Source: Anthoceros angustus (lineage: Eukaryota > Streptophyta > Anthocerotopsida > Anthocerotales > Anthocerotaceae). From it: a stretch of DNA of 64,000 bases. The stretch lies in NCBI GenBank assembly GCA_010909165.1, contig MU008165.1, positions 1,054,001 to 1,118,000 of the forward strand, given 5' to 3'. Position 1 is the first letter of the stretch; each line of letters opens with the position of its first letter. Positions 35,225 through 46,616 of the stretch are shown here, piece after piece. The translations under genes were made by a program, and so were the position numbers. A model generated the notes under the pieces. It was not told where the DNA came from, did not search any database, and worked only from the letters and a program-made list of their open reading frames with translations.

Positions 35225-36160
35225 ATGTCAATCCTCCAGTGAGCAGTGAGTCGTGGTATTACAGAACCAGTAAGGAGTATTACATAACAAGGAAGGAGGA
35301 AAATGAGCGCCATACAATATACCATGAGAGCTTATGGCCCCAAGGATAAAGACTAACGGAGACTTTATTAAAAAAGAGAGATGTGAAAACCCACCTACCC
35401 AAACCGAGGGGGACAACCGCAGGGCCAAGAGCCAGGGGCGCTAGCTCTAAAAGAACGCCAACCCCGAAGCTACCTACTGCCCCAATTATGTCGTGGTTCG
35501 AGATGAGGAAAGGTCTACCTACAACCGATGAACCACTTCTCTTGCACTTGTTGCCATCCTGTAAATAGCGTTGGCCAACGACCTCTACAAGAAGAAGAAG
35601 AAGAAGAATTTTATTTAATTCCACTAAGGACGGATTGCCGTCATGGGACTGAAATATGATAACTACATAGATTATGGTAAACTGGTCTGGACGAATGTAA
35701 AGGTAAAATTCAAACAAGACAAATAATCTTCAATCAATCAACAGTGTCAATGAAATTGTGTGAACAAGGGCCAAACACCACCAATTCATCCCCACAAAAG
35801 AAAGCCACTTACACATATATCACGCAATACATGCTTATTTATTTAAAATATGATAATATGACAAAAATAGATAATTAGATTTATTTTAAAAATTATCTAC
35901 AAAAGATTTAAAAATTAAGATACTAAATTTATAAATTTAATTATATAATTAAATTATATCCATTGCATATAAATTCTAATTTTTAGGTAATATATATGCA
36001 GATTATTTTAACTAAATTTGTTCCCTAATCAAGGACTAAATTTACATAAAATAGTACACATATAATATCTTAAAATTAGGATAAATAAAGGCTATATATA
36101 TTGTAACATAATTCGTCTACACATTACAATAAGTTCACAAAACTTTAAGTGCAAATTGCA
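35225..36160. other. Repeat-like and AT-rich stretch without a supported gene
   Basis: 35225-35720 holds an open minus-strand frame of 145 codons with no recognised domain and a (GAA)n/(AAG)n microsatellite at about 35586-35607. 35780-36160 is very AT-rich and has no coding signal. Confidence 0.4.
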
Positions 36161-36165
36161 ATATA

Positions 36166-36698
36166 CAGTCACGGCCCCTAATTGGGAATTCTATAAATGG
36201 GATTCCTCTCTAAATGGGACCTCCCATCCTACTCCCTTTAGTTTATAATGTAACAAATGGGACTTTTCCCTAAATGATAATTGGGACCTGTTGAAGCATA
36301 CATTCATGTTAGTTTCACCTCCTAAATGGGATTTCTCATTTTTTACTAAAAAATCTAAAAAAGAAAAAGAATCCATTATTTCAGAGCTTTATAGACTTTC
36401 AGGTGTGATTGAAGACTCTTAAGCTAAGCTTTTTCCTTTATGATAGGTAGAGGTTTTTTTATGCTTCTTAGAGAGAGTGCTAGCTTTCAAACAACTATAT
36501 AAAGAACTGGTAAAAGTTATTTTTAGTGAAACCTATCAATCAAAATTTAAATTTTCTTTTTTTTGGGTATTTTTTGATTTGTTTTAAAGTTTATAACATT
36601 TTTATTATTTTTAAATAGGGAAAATACAATTGGGACACCTCCCTTAATGGGACCTCTAAAGGCACTCCGAACCAGTCCCAATTAGGGGGGGTGGACTG
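36166..36698. mobile_element. Short pogo-like (Tc1/mariner superfamily) non-autonomous element
   Basis: Starts CAGTCACGGCCCCTAATTGGGA and ends TCCCAATTAGGGGGGGTGGACTG, which are imperfect inverted repeats of about 23 bp, and is bordered on both sides by TA (36164-36165 and 36699-36700), the target site used by Tc1/mariner elements. Inside, near both ends, 'aaatgggac' or 'aattgggac' recurs several times, like subterminal transposase-binding repeats. It is 533 bp long and has no transposase frame. Confidence 0.75.
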
Positions 36699-36942
36699 TA
36701 CTATAATGCCAGCAACATACAAGTCATCATAGAGCACTCATGCCCTGAATCCCTGCATCCTCTTTCATGTGAGAATTTTACTTGATTCTGACAGGAAAGT
36801 GAAGCTTGCTCAAACTTGCAGGAAAGAGGCAAGTATTACTTCCCATGAAAAATGAACCTATTCACAAGGTAGAGAAGGTTGTGTAGAAAGGTCACAGGTA
36901 CCCTAATTGAGTTCTTTTCCTCCAAATGTGAGTTCCTAGTAC

Positions 36943-37100
36943 CAACCCATGGATACAAGAATCATCCACTCTTTCAAAGCTAAGTATAGGAAGAAACGTA
37001 TCCATCACCAAATTCGTGAATTTGGTAATGGATAATCTTCTTTTTGTAGTTGGCTTTGAAAAAAGCAATTCTTTCATCAATGGGTTGGTCCACAAAACTC
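36943..37100. repeat. Palindrome inside the left arm
   Basis: Imperfect palindrome centred near 37018 (atccatcaccaaattc / gaatttggtaatggat), extending outward through 'ctttcaaagc' and 'accaaccca' elements. It is the counterpart of the palindrome in the right arm. Confidence 0.75.
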
Positions 37101-37944
37101 ACATTCGGAGGAAAAATTCAATTTTGGTTACTTGTAACCTCTCCACCCTTCCCAAACCTTATGAATAGGCCCATTATCCATGAGAAGTAATCATTGTCTC
37201 CTTCGTAGTAACTTTACTTTTATATCAAAATCAAGCAAAAACCTAATTTATACGCCAACTTTTGAAGAGAGTCTTCAAGTATCCACATGGTTCAAGACTC
37301 GCCTCAAAGTGACTAGTTGAAGACTGTCCAAAACAAAATACGTTTGAGTATATCACACTTACACATATAGGACTAACCTCAAGACTTTTTTCGATAAGAT
37401 TTATATTCATCTCGATAGATAATATATAAAAGATATGAAATTAACTAAATTAATCATTTGATAATAAAATTTTACACTAATTAATCAAATGCAATACTTA
37501 GCAATGTGTCTTATTGTATCTAGAATGCACAAAGTGATATCAAGCAAGATTTAACATATAATATGTAAAAATACATAAGTAGGAAAACAAGTAACATATC
37601 ATACAAGGATAACAATTATTGATGGCGTATATATTGAAGGTAGACCCACAAATGTTTACGTATGTTGGTTTGTTTATTACTAGAGCTTAAATCTTAATGG
37701 TCGATGCATGTTCAAGTATATCGGTTTAGCCCACTACTAGGATTGCAAGCTTCATTTTCCTGCCAAAATCAAGTAAATATCATTTCAAACATCCCATATT
37801 GTCTATAAAAATTGCCAGCCTAAAGAACTAAAAGATTCTAGGAGTGCTATTGTATATTATATTTGTAGAATACGTATACCTATTAATGTATATCGAAGTT
37901 GTTATCTACATTGTAGATTGTGTTGTAAACCTAGCGATTCGCGA

Positions 37945-38060
37945 ATTTTTAAGGTTGTAAACGAGGTTGTAAACCTAGGTGTAAACAAGGTTGTAAACAA
38001 GGTTGTAAACCAGGTTGTCAACCAGGTTGTCAACGAGCCCAACATTGTAAATGGCTTTGT
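37945..38060. repeat. Minisatellite, ~13 bp unit (gttgtaaacaagg)
   Basis: About seven to eight copies of a unit like 'ggttgtaaacaag', the last ones drifting to 'ggttgtcaaccag'. It lies in the spacer of the fold-back element. Confidence 0.85.
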
Positions 38061-38867
38061 AAACCGGCTACTCGGATAAAGATGCTCTACCCTAACCGAG
38101 TAAAGATGCTCAGCCCCGAGTATGGTATGCTGTTTGGGACTCTTCGGCAGTCGAAACATGGTGCCTAATTTTCCGCGCTTTTTTCAATTTGTTGTGGGCT
38201 ATTGATTCCTATGTATTCAACGTATTTATACTAAAACCCGTATCATGCATCATACAATACAAGCTTTTTCAAAGAAACAATTGAAAATATTCTATATGGT
38301 CAGGTATGTATGTGCGATTGCCGCTCACACTACCTCCCACGCGTCTCCTTAATGTCTACATTCGCTACCGCTCTCATTGCTTGCCTCTCCCGCCTTTACC
38401 GCCTGCCATCCTGCTTCCCCATATTTTCATTCTATCTTGCATGCGATTGCCGCTCACACCACCTCCTACCCATCTCTATCACACTTGTACAAGCCTGAGG
38501 GCACCAACGGCCAAACATTGCCACCGCGCCTCCGGTTGCCACTGTGCCTCCAATGGCCTTGGTTGACACGGCGGCAAGGTGTCCTCGATTGGCACAGTGC
38601 CCATGTCGGCATGACGGCACATTTATAGCAACCCACTTCTCGTTACTACAAAATGCAAGGCACATATGACAAGGCTGAAGGTGCATTACATTCATAAAAA
38701 AGAAATGACTAAAACTCCCACTTAATATGCAAGCTTATGAGGCTCCTTACATGCAAAATATGATGGCTTTCCTCCCCGTCATTTCCTTTGTCATATGCAC
38801 ATTTCCTTTGTTATCACACCCCATTCTCTGGTTTGTGTTATGCCCATTGCCTAACCAATTATATCCA

Positions 38868-39090
38868 CTCTCCATTCTCATTCTCTACCCACTCCAACCC
38901 GGTTGGTCCACTCCCATTCTCCATCCTCGTTCTCTACCCACTCCAACCCTGGTTGGTCCACTCTCGTTCTCCATCCCCGTTCTCTACTCACTCCAACCTC
39001 GGTTGGTATGAACAGGGACCTACCCATGGCGCAATCAAAACTTAAATCCACTCTCATTCTCCATCCCCGTTCTCTACCCGCTCCAACTTT
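38868..39090. repeat. Minisatellite, ~50 bp unit (ctctacccactccaacc...ggttggtccactc)
   Basis: Four or so copies of 'ttctctacccactccaaccc-ggttggtccactc-cattctccatcc' with small variations and one short interruption, inside the fold-back spacer. Confidence 0.8.
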
Positions 39091-40691
39091 GGGACACCCA
39101 TGCCACAACCATAACCTAAACTATTTCACAACAAAACTTTTCGGAATGCACTACACATGGAACTTTGGGCAACTGAACTTAAACAAAATTTTGCACTTGA
39201 ATCCCCATGGTAACTGTGGCGCGACTTTCGCTGACGGCCAGCCAGGCTCGCACAATCCCGTGTCGTTGTAGCAAGGGGTCCGTTCCCAAGAGAATGATAG
39301 GCTCCGTTTGGCACGTTTTCAACCAATTCTCACCCCTACGTAGTGAGCGTTTCGGACTCAAGCGCGCGCGTGCACAATTCTACGACTAGCCACTCTTAAC
39401 GTTCACCGAACAAGCCCGGTGTGGCCAAATGTTTAAGGACTCGTTCACGTCCGCACCCTATCAGTCCGTTCCTCGTCCGTCTAGTCCGTTCTCCTCACCA
39501 CTCTCAATACGTCACTTCTTGGAAAAAGAGTGGGTGGGCTGCGTGGTTCGAACCTTCTCCGTCATTCCGCCGGGCCTCTCCGTCCGGGCTCTTCACGTCC
39601 TCCCGGAGTTCCCCAACTCACGCGTCCGTCGTCGACGGCTGCTCGACGAGCAAGGGTCACAGTCCCCACCCCGCACACACCACCACCGTTAGGGTCCATC
39701 ACGGGACCTTGATCGGTCTCTCCGGAGCCGTGCACCTTTCGATGACTCAGGACTCACGTTAGCAAAAGACGCACAAGGGTCTACAAGGAAACGCGGTATC
39801 CACCCCAAGAGAAAGATGCTTTACTAGAGCAACTCCGGCCCTCTTATACTACGCCCAAGGTCGGCGTCTTTATTACACTCCTATTCTGAGCTGGTGGCCA
39901 GCTCAGTGGGCCCTAGCTCGCCGCCTACTATTTCCCTCTACTCCGCCTATCTACGCCGTCGGCGGTGGGGTTGGGGTTGCTCCTGGTTCCGCCTCGGCGC
40001 TGGCGGCCCAAGCCCTAGCCCTGACAGCTGCGGCGCACCCAATCGGATGATCCGCGAGGCGGGGCCCCTTCCCCTTCCCAAAACTCTGTCAGGCTGAGCC
40101 ACCGGCAGCGGCTTGACAACGGCGGTCACCACCAAGTCCTCCTCCTCCTCTCTTGCCTCGCTGGTGGGCCCTCAAGAGATGGCTCCGTCTGAGCAAGTGG
40201 TTGGTGATTCCCTCTCGCCTCCTGAGTCTGGACCTCGAGGTCCAATCTCGACTTCAGAGTCCGGACCTCAGGGTCCGTTGAACCACCCTCGGGGTACGGT
40301 ATTGCTTTTGATTAATTAGTGTAAAATTTTATTATCAAATAATTAATTAATTTGATTTCATATTTTTATATATTATCTAACGAGATGAATATAAAACTTA
40401 TCGAAAAAAGTCTTGAGGTGGGTCCTATATCTGTAACTGTGATGTACTCAAAAGTATTCTATTTTGGAGAGACTTCAACTAGTCACTTTGGGGTGAGTCT
40501 TGAACCACGTGGATACTTGAAGACTCTCTTCAAAAGTTGGAGTATAAATTGCCTTTTTGCTTGATTTTGATATAAAATTAAAGCTTCTACGAAGGAGACA
40601 ATTATTACTTCTTATGGATAATGGACCTATTCACAAGGTTCGGGAAGGTTTTGTGGACTACAAGTAACTAAAATTGAGTTTTTCCTCCGAA

Positions 40692-40862
40692 TGTGAGTTT
40701 TGTGGACCAACCCATTGATGCAAGAATTGCTCTTTCAAAGCCAACTACAAAAAGAAGATTATCCATCACCAAATTCATGAATTTGGTGATGGATGTGTTT
40801 CTTCTTATACTTAGCTTTGAAAGAGTGGATAATTCTTGTATCCATCGGTTGGTACTAGGGAC
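40692..40862. repeat. Palindrome inside the right arm (~170 bp)
   Basis: Perfect core at about 40759-40792 (atccatcaccaaattc-at-gaatttggtgatggat), continuing outward as an imperfect match: left 'accaacccattgatgcaagaatt' pairs with right 'aattcttgtatccatcggttggt'. Nested within the 709 bp inverted arms, it would allow a hairpin within a hairpin. Confidence 0.85.
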
Positions 40863-40975
40863 TCACACTTGGAGGAAATGAACTCAATTAGGGTGACCGT
40901 GACCTTTCTACACAACCTTTTCTACCTTGTGAATAGGTTCATTATTCATGGGGAGTAATACTTACCTCCTTCCTC

Positions 40976-41190
40976 CAAGCTTGAGCAAGCTTTACTTTCC
41001 TGTTAAAATCAAGTAAAATTCTTGGAAGCTTGAGCAAGCTTCACTTTCCCGTCAAAACTAAGTAAAATTCTTGAAAGCTTCACTTTCTTGTCAAAATCAA
41101 GTAAAATTCTTGCAAGCTTCAGCTTCCTGTCAAAACCAAGATAAATTCTTGCAAGCTTCACCAAGCTTCACTGTCCTGTCAAAATCAACT
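40976..41190. repeat. Minisatellite, ~38 bp unit (aagcttcactttcctgtcaaaatcaag...)
   Basis: Five or so diverged copies of 'aagcttcactttcctgtcaaaatcaagtaaaattcttg' at and beyond the outer end of the right inverted arm. Confidence 0.8.
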
Positions 41191-41759
41191 AAATATTCTT
41201 TCAAACTTTAGTTATTTCTAATCAACAACTATTTGAAGCATGGACTGTTTTCAAGAAGGAACTTTTAGCACCCCTAGAATCAGTGCTTTGCTTCAAGTTT
41301 TGGTTTGGCTCGACTTTGCGGGTTGTCGGATCTGGACGCTTGTGAGAAACATGAAATGGAGCTTCAGGCTGATGCTGGAAATAGCGGCAGCCCGCACTGG
41401 CAGCATCCTGCGTGTGGCAGGGGTTCAAGTACAACATGTATTAGGCAGGACATTTAGGCATTGTAAGAATTAAAATTAGTAAAACCTAAAATGGCGGAGA
41501 AAGTACTCAGTTTGAATTTTGAAAGTCGGAACAAGATCTGACACGGTACACCAGAGAAAGAGGCACGTGGCCACATGTTGGACGGAGGAGTCCTTCTTGA
41601 GGATGAACGACAAGCGAGAAATGTCACAGAGTCCGCTCGCGACGGGCGGAACCCAGTGTTAAGAAAAACGCCTTGGTGAATCTGCATGCACCGAAGGGCT
41701 TCCTGAAATCCAGCCACAGGAAGTGAACAGTGTGGCATCAAGGATCGTCAGCAGCAAAG

Positions 41760-41985
41760 GATCCAAGTCATCAGATTAGAGAGGCCTGGACGTGAATGCG
41801 GTTATTGGCCCTAGTGGCACATGCATGCCAAACGGAGCAGCCTAGTGGACGCCCAAAGAGTCTTTGATGGATTGCCTGCAAATAAGTGAGAACGCGGAAT
41901 GCCATCACTGCAGCGTATGCTGAGCATGGGCATTGCCAACAAGCCCTCAAATCGTTTTTCAAGCATCAAACAGGACACTGTTTCA
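41760..41985 (+). pseudogene. Decayed PPR gene fragment 4a
   Basis: Plus-strand PPR modules with frame damage: 'SSLVDAQRVFDGLPAN' at about 41838-41885 and 'AITAAYAEHGHCQQALKSFF' near 41900-41960. It is adjacent to an oppositely oriented PPR fragment. Confidence 0.6.
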
Positions 41986-42009
41986 GCTGACCACACAATG
42001 CCCTCCTCC

Positions 42010-42250
42010 TTCTCACACTTCCATACAGCTTGAGGACACTTCTTGGCCAAGCCCTTGAGCAGCGTATCCTGCTATCATGGCAATCCAAGTCACAACATCT
42101 CGGGTGACCATCCTGTCATAGGCAGTTCGGGCATCCTCCATGCAAGTTGCCACATTTTGTGTACTTGTCAATCAATCTGCTGCCAACAACCACATTAGCA
42201 TCAAAGTCTGCATTTCTGGATTAGGGCACGCAGAACTTTCCCCTTATTCA
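42010..42250 (-). pseudogene. Decayed PPR gene fragment 4b (opposite strand)
   Basis: On the minus strand a 'VVVGSRLIDKYTKCGNL' module (about 42190-42150), 'TRDVVTWIAMIAGYAAQG' (about 42110-42055) and a Cys/Glu tail are seen with one frame change. The sequence matches 15620-15730 of fragment 1 in reverse orientation. Head-to-head PPR pieces show local inversion. Confidence 0.6.
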
Positions 42251-42282
42251 AAAAGAACCTTAAGTAGCGCAACAAAAGTCCC

Positions 42283-42770
42283 ATGAATCATGTAACGTTT
42301 GTGTGCCTCATGAAACCATGTGCGAACATCGGAGCTCTAAGCAGCTTTACTCTCAGATTCAAGACAGGTTCGGCTATGACGTGGACTTGCATGATTGCTG
42401 GATATGTTGAGCATGGGTTTGGTCGAGAAGCCTTGGCACTGCGTGCAAGTATGCAACAGCAGGGTATCTCCATAGCAGATGCTATGGTATCTGTTTGCCT
42501 CCTCAAAGCATGTGTCGAACTCAGAGCAGACAGCAGACAGCTTCATTGCCAAATTCAAGATGTAGCATGTGAAAATCGGCCACAGCCTAGTGGACATGTA
42601 TGCAAAGTGCGGCGATTTGATGGATGCTCACCAATTGTTCAACAGATTGCAGACACGAGATGCGGGCACATGGAATTCGCCATGACTGCAGGACATGTGC
42701 AGCATTGTGTTTGTCAAGAAGCTCTGGCTGTTAATGCCAGAGCTTACGGGATATCGTGGCCCAACTGGTT
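42283..42770 (+). pseudogene. Decayed PPR gene fragment 5
   Basis: PPR modules 'VTFVCLMKPCANIGALSS', 'TWTCMIAGYVEHGFGREALA', 'VSVCLLKACVELRADSRQLH' and 'AGHVQHCVCQEALA' lie in one mostly open plus-strand frame. One module is compressed or frameshifted (about 42560-42660). The open frame runs on to 43197, but the part after 42770 has no PPR character. It lacks an organelle targeting leader and most repeats, so it is treated as a remnant. Confidence 0.65.
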
Positions 42771-44108
42771 TACATGTTATGAATTGCTACACCATGCAAC
42801 CAAGATCTCAGGTCGTCAGCGTGTGATAAGTTTGGAGAAGCAAAATTTCTACGTTAGCGGGTACGAGGTCGTTGTAGTGGGTTCGTGGGTGCACTCACGA
42901 GCCAATGAAGTGTCCGTTCAGAAAATGGAAGCCAAACAGCAACGTACAAGGAATACCAGTGTTGCACCTCACGAAGGAGTGCCGCGCCGCTCCTCACAAA
43001 GGAAACAATGCCTGACATCCGGATTGATCTCGCTGGACGACAACAGCCTGAAGCGGTTTGTACTGCAGTTGGGAGGAAGGACAGTCGCTGGTGATTTTCT
43101 TTCGAAGCCGTGCCGATGCATGCCTCTCTCCCCAAGGATAGGCATTCGCGCATTTCGGGCTGCCTCAATCGAGGTCGTCGTCTTCGAACGCTGGTAGAGA
43201 TCACGATCAAGAGGGGCTGAGATGTCCTGCAAGGAGGAGGGCTCTGGGTTTCAGCCATAGCAAGCAAGCCTCGGAGCGGCACTAGTAAATTTGGGCAGTT
43301 TGAGCTAAAAAGGACATACATAGAGGGCCCCGCTGTCCTAGTAGATTGTCCTAGACCTCAATCTCAACGCTCCATCCTATGTCTGACCATGCACATCTGT
43401 AGAGCAATGGCACCACAATTCTGATCAAAAGACGCACATTTGGGAGTTAGCTCTACATACGAGCTACGAGACCTTCCAAGGTGGACAGCCACTTCGCCCG
43501 AAAACACAAGTGCCAAGGCTCGGCAAGGGAGGACACCCTTGAAATCACTTGCAAAATTCTAGTATCAGGCATGGGAGTGTGTCCGAGCAACTACATCCGT
43601 GCGACAAGGTCAAAACAAGAGCATGGCTCAAATGAGAATGGCAGAGGAAAAATGAGTTGCTGAGAAACCACTTCCTATTCGATCTTCAAGACTTGCATCT
43701 TCCTACATGCGCGCAGTGCGATTGTAAAAGCTTTCTCAAGCTTAAGCATAGAATGTCCAATGTGCAAATATGTAGCTTCTCATGATTATCGCTCTGGAAA
43801 TTTTGAAGATTCACAATTGTTTTGTACAATGATTCTGGCAAGTGTATATGGTCAGATAGGTGGTTATATATGGTCAAATTTTCACCTGTTACAATCAACC
43901 ATGTTAATTGATCCACAAAACAGTATGTTCACAATCGTCCAAGGGCAATTTACAGGAAAGCATCGTCAGTTCAGTAAGAATAAGGGATGTTCTCATGGTC
44001 TACGAAAGTGGGAAGTTTCTTGTCGTCGTCCACTTACCGCAGCGAGGACTTAACATGTTCGACCAACCTTGCCCACACAATTTAGTTACAGCTTCTGGGA
44101 GCTGTTAC
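42771..44108. other. Stretch without a supported gene
   Basis: Open frames of up to 155 codons exist (for example minus 42854-43321), but none has a recognisable domain, splice structure or repeat relation. 43700-44100 is AT-rich and may include the 3' untranslated region of the aminotransferase gene. Confidence 0.35.
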
Positions 44109-45730
44109 TCACAGCCTAGACTTGATGAGTGGTGTCTGCTGTTGGAGGAAGGCTGCCGCAGCAGCAACTCCACTGCCCAATTTGATATTATAGCCAATGT
44201 CTGCTAGACAGATCTCCACACCAGATAGTACACCGAGCAATTGAAGCTGGAACCAGGTAGAGGCAGCGTTAGACAAGAAGAAGAGAAAATAGATCGGGTT
44301 CAGGGATGGCTAAAAATAGATCCTATACCTCATTCACGTTGCCCAGGTGTCCGATCCTGAAGACCTTCCCATTCACCTTGTTCAAACCTATTCCCAGATT
44401 AAGATTGTACTTCTTCCACGCTATCTTAACAACGTCATTGCTGTTGATGTGGGAGGGCACCAGCACTGCCGTGACAGTGTCGCTGTACCATTCTTCGCTC
44501 TGGGTGCAGAGTTTCAAGCCCCAGGCCTGGACTGCCAGCCTGCGGGGGAGGCACATTGCAGGTAAGCGGAGGAGAAGAATGGGCGGGGAAGGGAAGGGAA
44601 GCAGCGTCACCATGGCAACCAAGCCCTTACCTAGTGGCGGTGGCAAGGCGAGTGTGCCTGGCAAACACGTTCTCCAGTCCTTCCTGGAAGATGAGGTCGA
44701 GAGCAGCCCTGAGAGCATACAGCATCTGACTGGAGGGAGTGTAAGGCCAGTACGATCCCTGGTTGTAGAACTTGATGTAATCAGCCCAGTCGAAGAAGAC
44801 CCTGGCGGACTTGGCAGTCTGGGAAGCCTTGATGGCCTTGGGGCTGGCGCACACGATCCCCAGCCCGGTGGGTAAGGACAGAGCCTTCTGCGAGCCGGTG
44901 AGCGCCACGTCCACCCTCCACTCGTCCATGCGGAAGTCGATGGCGCCGATGGAGGACACTCCGTCCACCAGCAGCAGCGCCGGGTGGTAGGTCTCGTCTG
45001 CGCGCAATGAGGTGGTGGGTGAGCGGCAAGCCCAGAAGCAGAAGAGAGACCGTCGGGGCGCAGGGCAAGAGAACACGAGAGGAGGCGTACCCAGCACCCT
45101 ACGGATGGCCGCAATGTTGTTGGTCACGCCCGTGGAGGTCTCGTTGTGCACCACGCAGATGGCCTTCACCTCGCGCGCGGAGTCGGCCTGCAGCTTGGAT
45201 TTGAGGTGGCGGATATCCACGCCTGCTCCCCACTCCACGTCCACCACGTCCACGTTGAAGTTGAGCCGCTGCATCATGTTGATCCATAGCAGGCTGAATT
45301 GGCCGAAGCTGAAGGAGATGATCTTGTCCCCCGGCGACAGGGTGTTGGTGAGCGCGCTCTCCCAGGCTCCCGTGCCTGCAGCAGCCCACCCACGTTCCCG
45401 CCTCAGCCACTGCAGCGCAGAGCAGAGCAGGGCAGGGCAGAGCAGAGCAGGGCAGGGCAGAGCAGAGCAGAGCAAAGCAGAAAGAACCGGAATTCGGAGA
45501 GCTCAGTCGCTGTCACGAAGCTCACCAGTGGTGGGGAAGATGAAGGAGGTGGCTGTGGTGGTCTTGAAGATGCGCTTCACGTCATCCAGCACGGACTTGG
45601 AGAGCTTGGGAAATGCAGGCGAGCGGTGATCCTCGTTGTTGCGGCTCAGAGCCTGGAGCACAGGCTCCGGGATGTTGGTCGGGCCCGGCACGAACAGGTG
45701 GTTCCTGCCGGGGGCCGGGTAGTACTCCAT
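44109..45730 (-). CDS. AGT1: Serine-glyoxylate aminotransferase (peroxisomal, photorespiratory)
   Basis: PLP enzyme that transfers the amino group of serine to glyoxylate in peroxisomes, giving hydroxypyruvate and glycine in photorespiration. Five exons on the minus strand with fitting phases: 45730-45526, 45375-45091, 44997-44631, 44539-44329, 44246-44109, giving 401 residues, the usual plant length. Very high similarity is evident: 'YYPAPGRNHLFVPGPTNIPE', 'FPTTGTGAWESALTNTLSPGD', 'LLLVDGVSSIGAIDFRMDEW', the PLP lysine in 'ALTGSQKALSLPTGLG', 'SYWPYTPSSQMLYALRAALD' and 'KVFRIGHLGNVNE'. The C-terminus ends in SRL, a type 1 peroxisome signal. The ATG at 45730 gives MEYYPAPG, as in orthologues. 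Intron 1 contains an agcag/ggcag simple repeat. The gene looks intact. Confidence 0.96.
45413..45480. repeat. Simple repeat (gcagagcag / ggcag) in intron 1 of the aminotransferase gene
   Basis: Tandem 5-mers 'agcag' and 'ggcag' over about 65 bp, wholly within the intron 45376-45525. Confidence 0.85.
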
Positions 45731-46616
45731 CCCCACAGCCCGACCAAATTCGGAGGGTTGGCCGACTCGCGTCTCACGTCTCACACGTCTCGCGTCTCAC
45801 CAGCTCGCAGGAGCAGAGTGGCGAGGCGAGGCGAGGCGATTGCTCAGACCACGCGCTTGCAAACCAGCGCTTGTCAGCTTCTTCGCCTCGGCTCGCGAGA
45901 CTAAATGCTGGACGGAGCGCCCAGCCAGCGGTGCGAGAATGGGAGGTTGAGCAAGGTCCCGCTCGGATAAGAGAGCCATAGCTGGCCTGGCACACAACCC
46001 AACCCAACCCAACCCAACCCACACCGTGCTGCCATGCCCATGTTGTGCATGTCCCACATGCCCTGGGAGACCCGGCTTCCGGGGCACTCTGATCCCATTG
46101 GACAACGGGTCGCCACACAGTCCCCGCTGCCTGCACCACGGCCGAGTGGCGAGTGGCCAGTGGCCAGTGGCGAGGCAAACAGGGCCCACCCGATCGTCAA
46201 ATGCATGGACAAAATTGCGACGGTTGTGAGTCACAACGTTTCATTACAAACAGTAAAGCTCCACGCTCCAGCTCCACTCGTCGGGCTGCCGCTCCTCATT
46301 GGCGCCGTTTCGGCCTACTTGCCGTCATGGCTTCAACTAGAACTGCTGAGTCATCGCACCCGCCGATGCCAAGGTGTGGGGCCCTCAACAAGGCTGAGGC
46401 CGCAGCCTGCATGGGGCGTTGAGCGTTGCCGCCGGATCCTCCGACATTCCCAAGTCATCCATTGCTGGGAAGTTGGAACCAGGAGTTACGGCTCCGACAC
46501 CTGCTTCCCAGCCGGGTAGAACGCGTGGGTAACACATACAGTATGTACATCCCCACTCGCTCTCGGAATATCGTTCGGGGAAGAGGAAACTAGCACGAGC
46601 GAAGTCTCTCACCTCT
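45731..46616. other. Intergenic region: aminotransferase promoter and axis-gene 3' flank
   Basis: No gene is supported. It holds a short (AACCC)n run at about 45995-46020 and a doubled 'gtggcgagtggccagtggccagtggcgag' motif near 46145-46175. The aminotransferase is transcribed away from here and the meiotic axis gene ends here, both on the minus strand. Confidence 0.4.

Larger units (their letters stand above)
36774..41022. mobile_element. Fold-back element with 709 bp inverted arms
   Basis: The left arm 36774-37482 is the near-complete reverse complement of the right arm 40314-41022, roughly 85-90% identical by eye along its length. The spacer 37483-40313 is 2.8 kb with no intact transposase. 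Each arm also contains an internal palindrome centred on 'ccaaattc-gaatttgg'. The spacer holds minisatellites and a GC-rich block (39200-40290). Long inverted arms around a non-coding core fit fold-back or long-TIR Mutator-like elements. No target duplication could be fixed by eye. Confidence 0.75.

Noticed and set aside
35280-35717. Minus-strand 145-codon frame as a LINE or membrane protein gene
   Set aside because: Hydrophobic runs come largely from a GAA/CTT microsatellite, and no RT or other domain is present.
42283-43197. A 304-codon open frame as an intact PPR gene
   Set aside because: Only the first ~160 codons look like PPR, one module is compressed, there is no targeting leader, and the second half has no domain.
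42854-43321. Minus-strand 155-codon frame as a gene
   Set aside because: No recognisable motif, no splice context, and composition like random translation.
45995-46020. (AACCC)n as an interstitial telomere repeat
   Set aside because: The plant telomere unit is TTTAGGG/CCCTAAA; this five-base run does not match.
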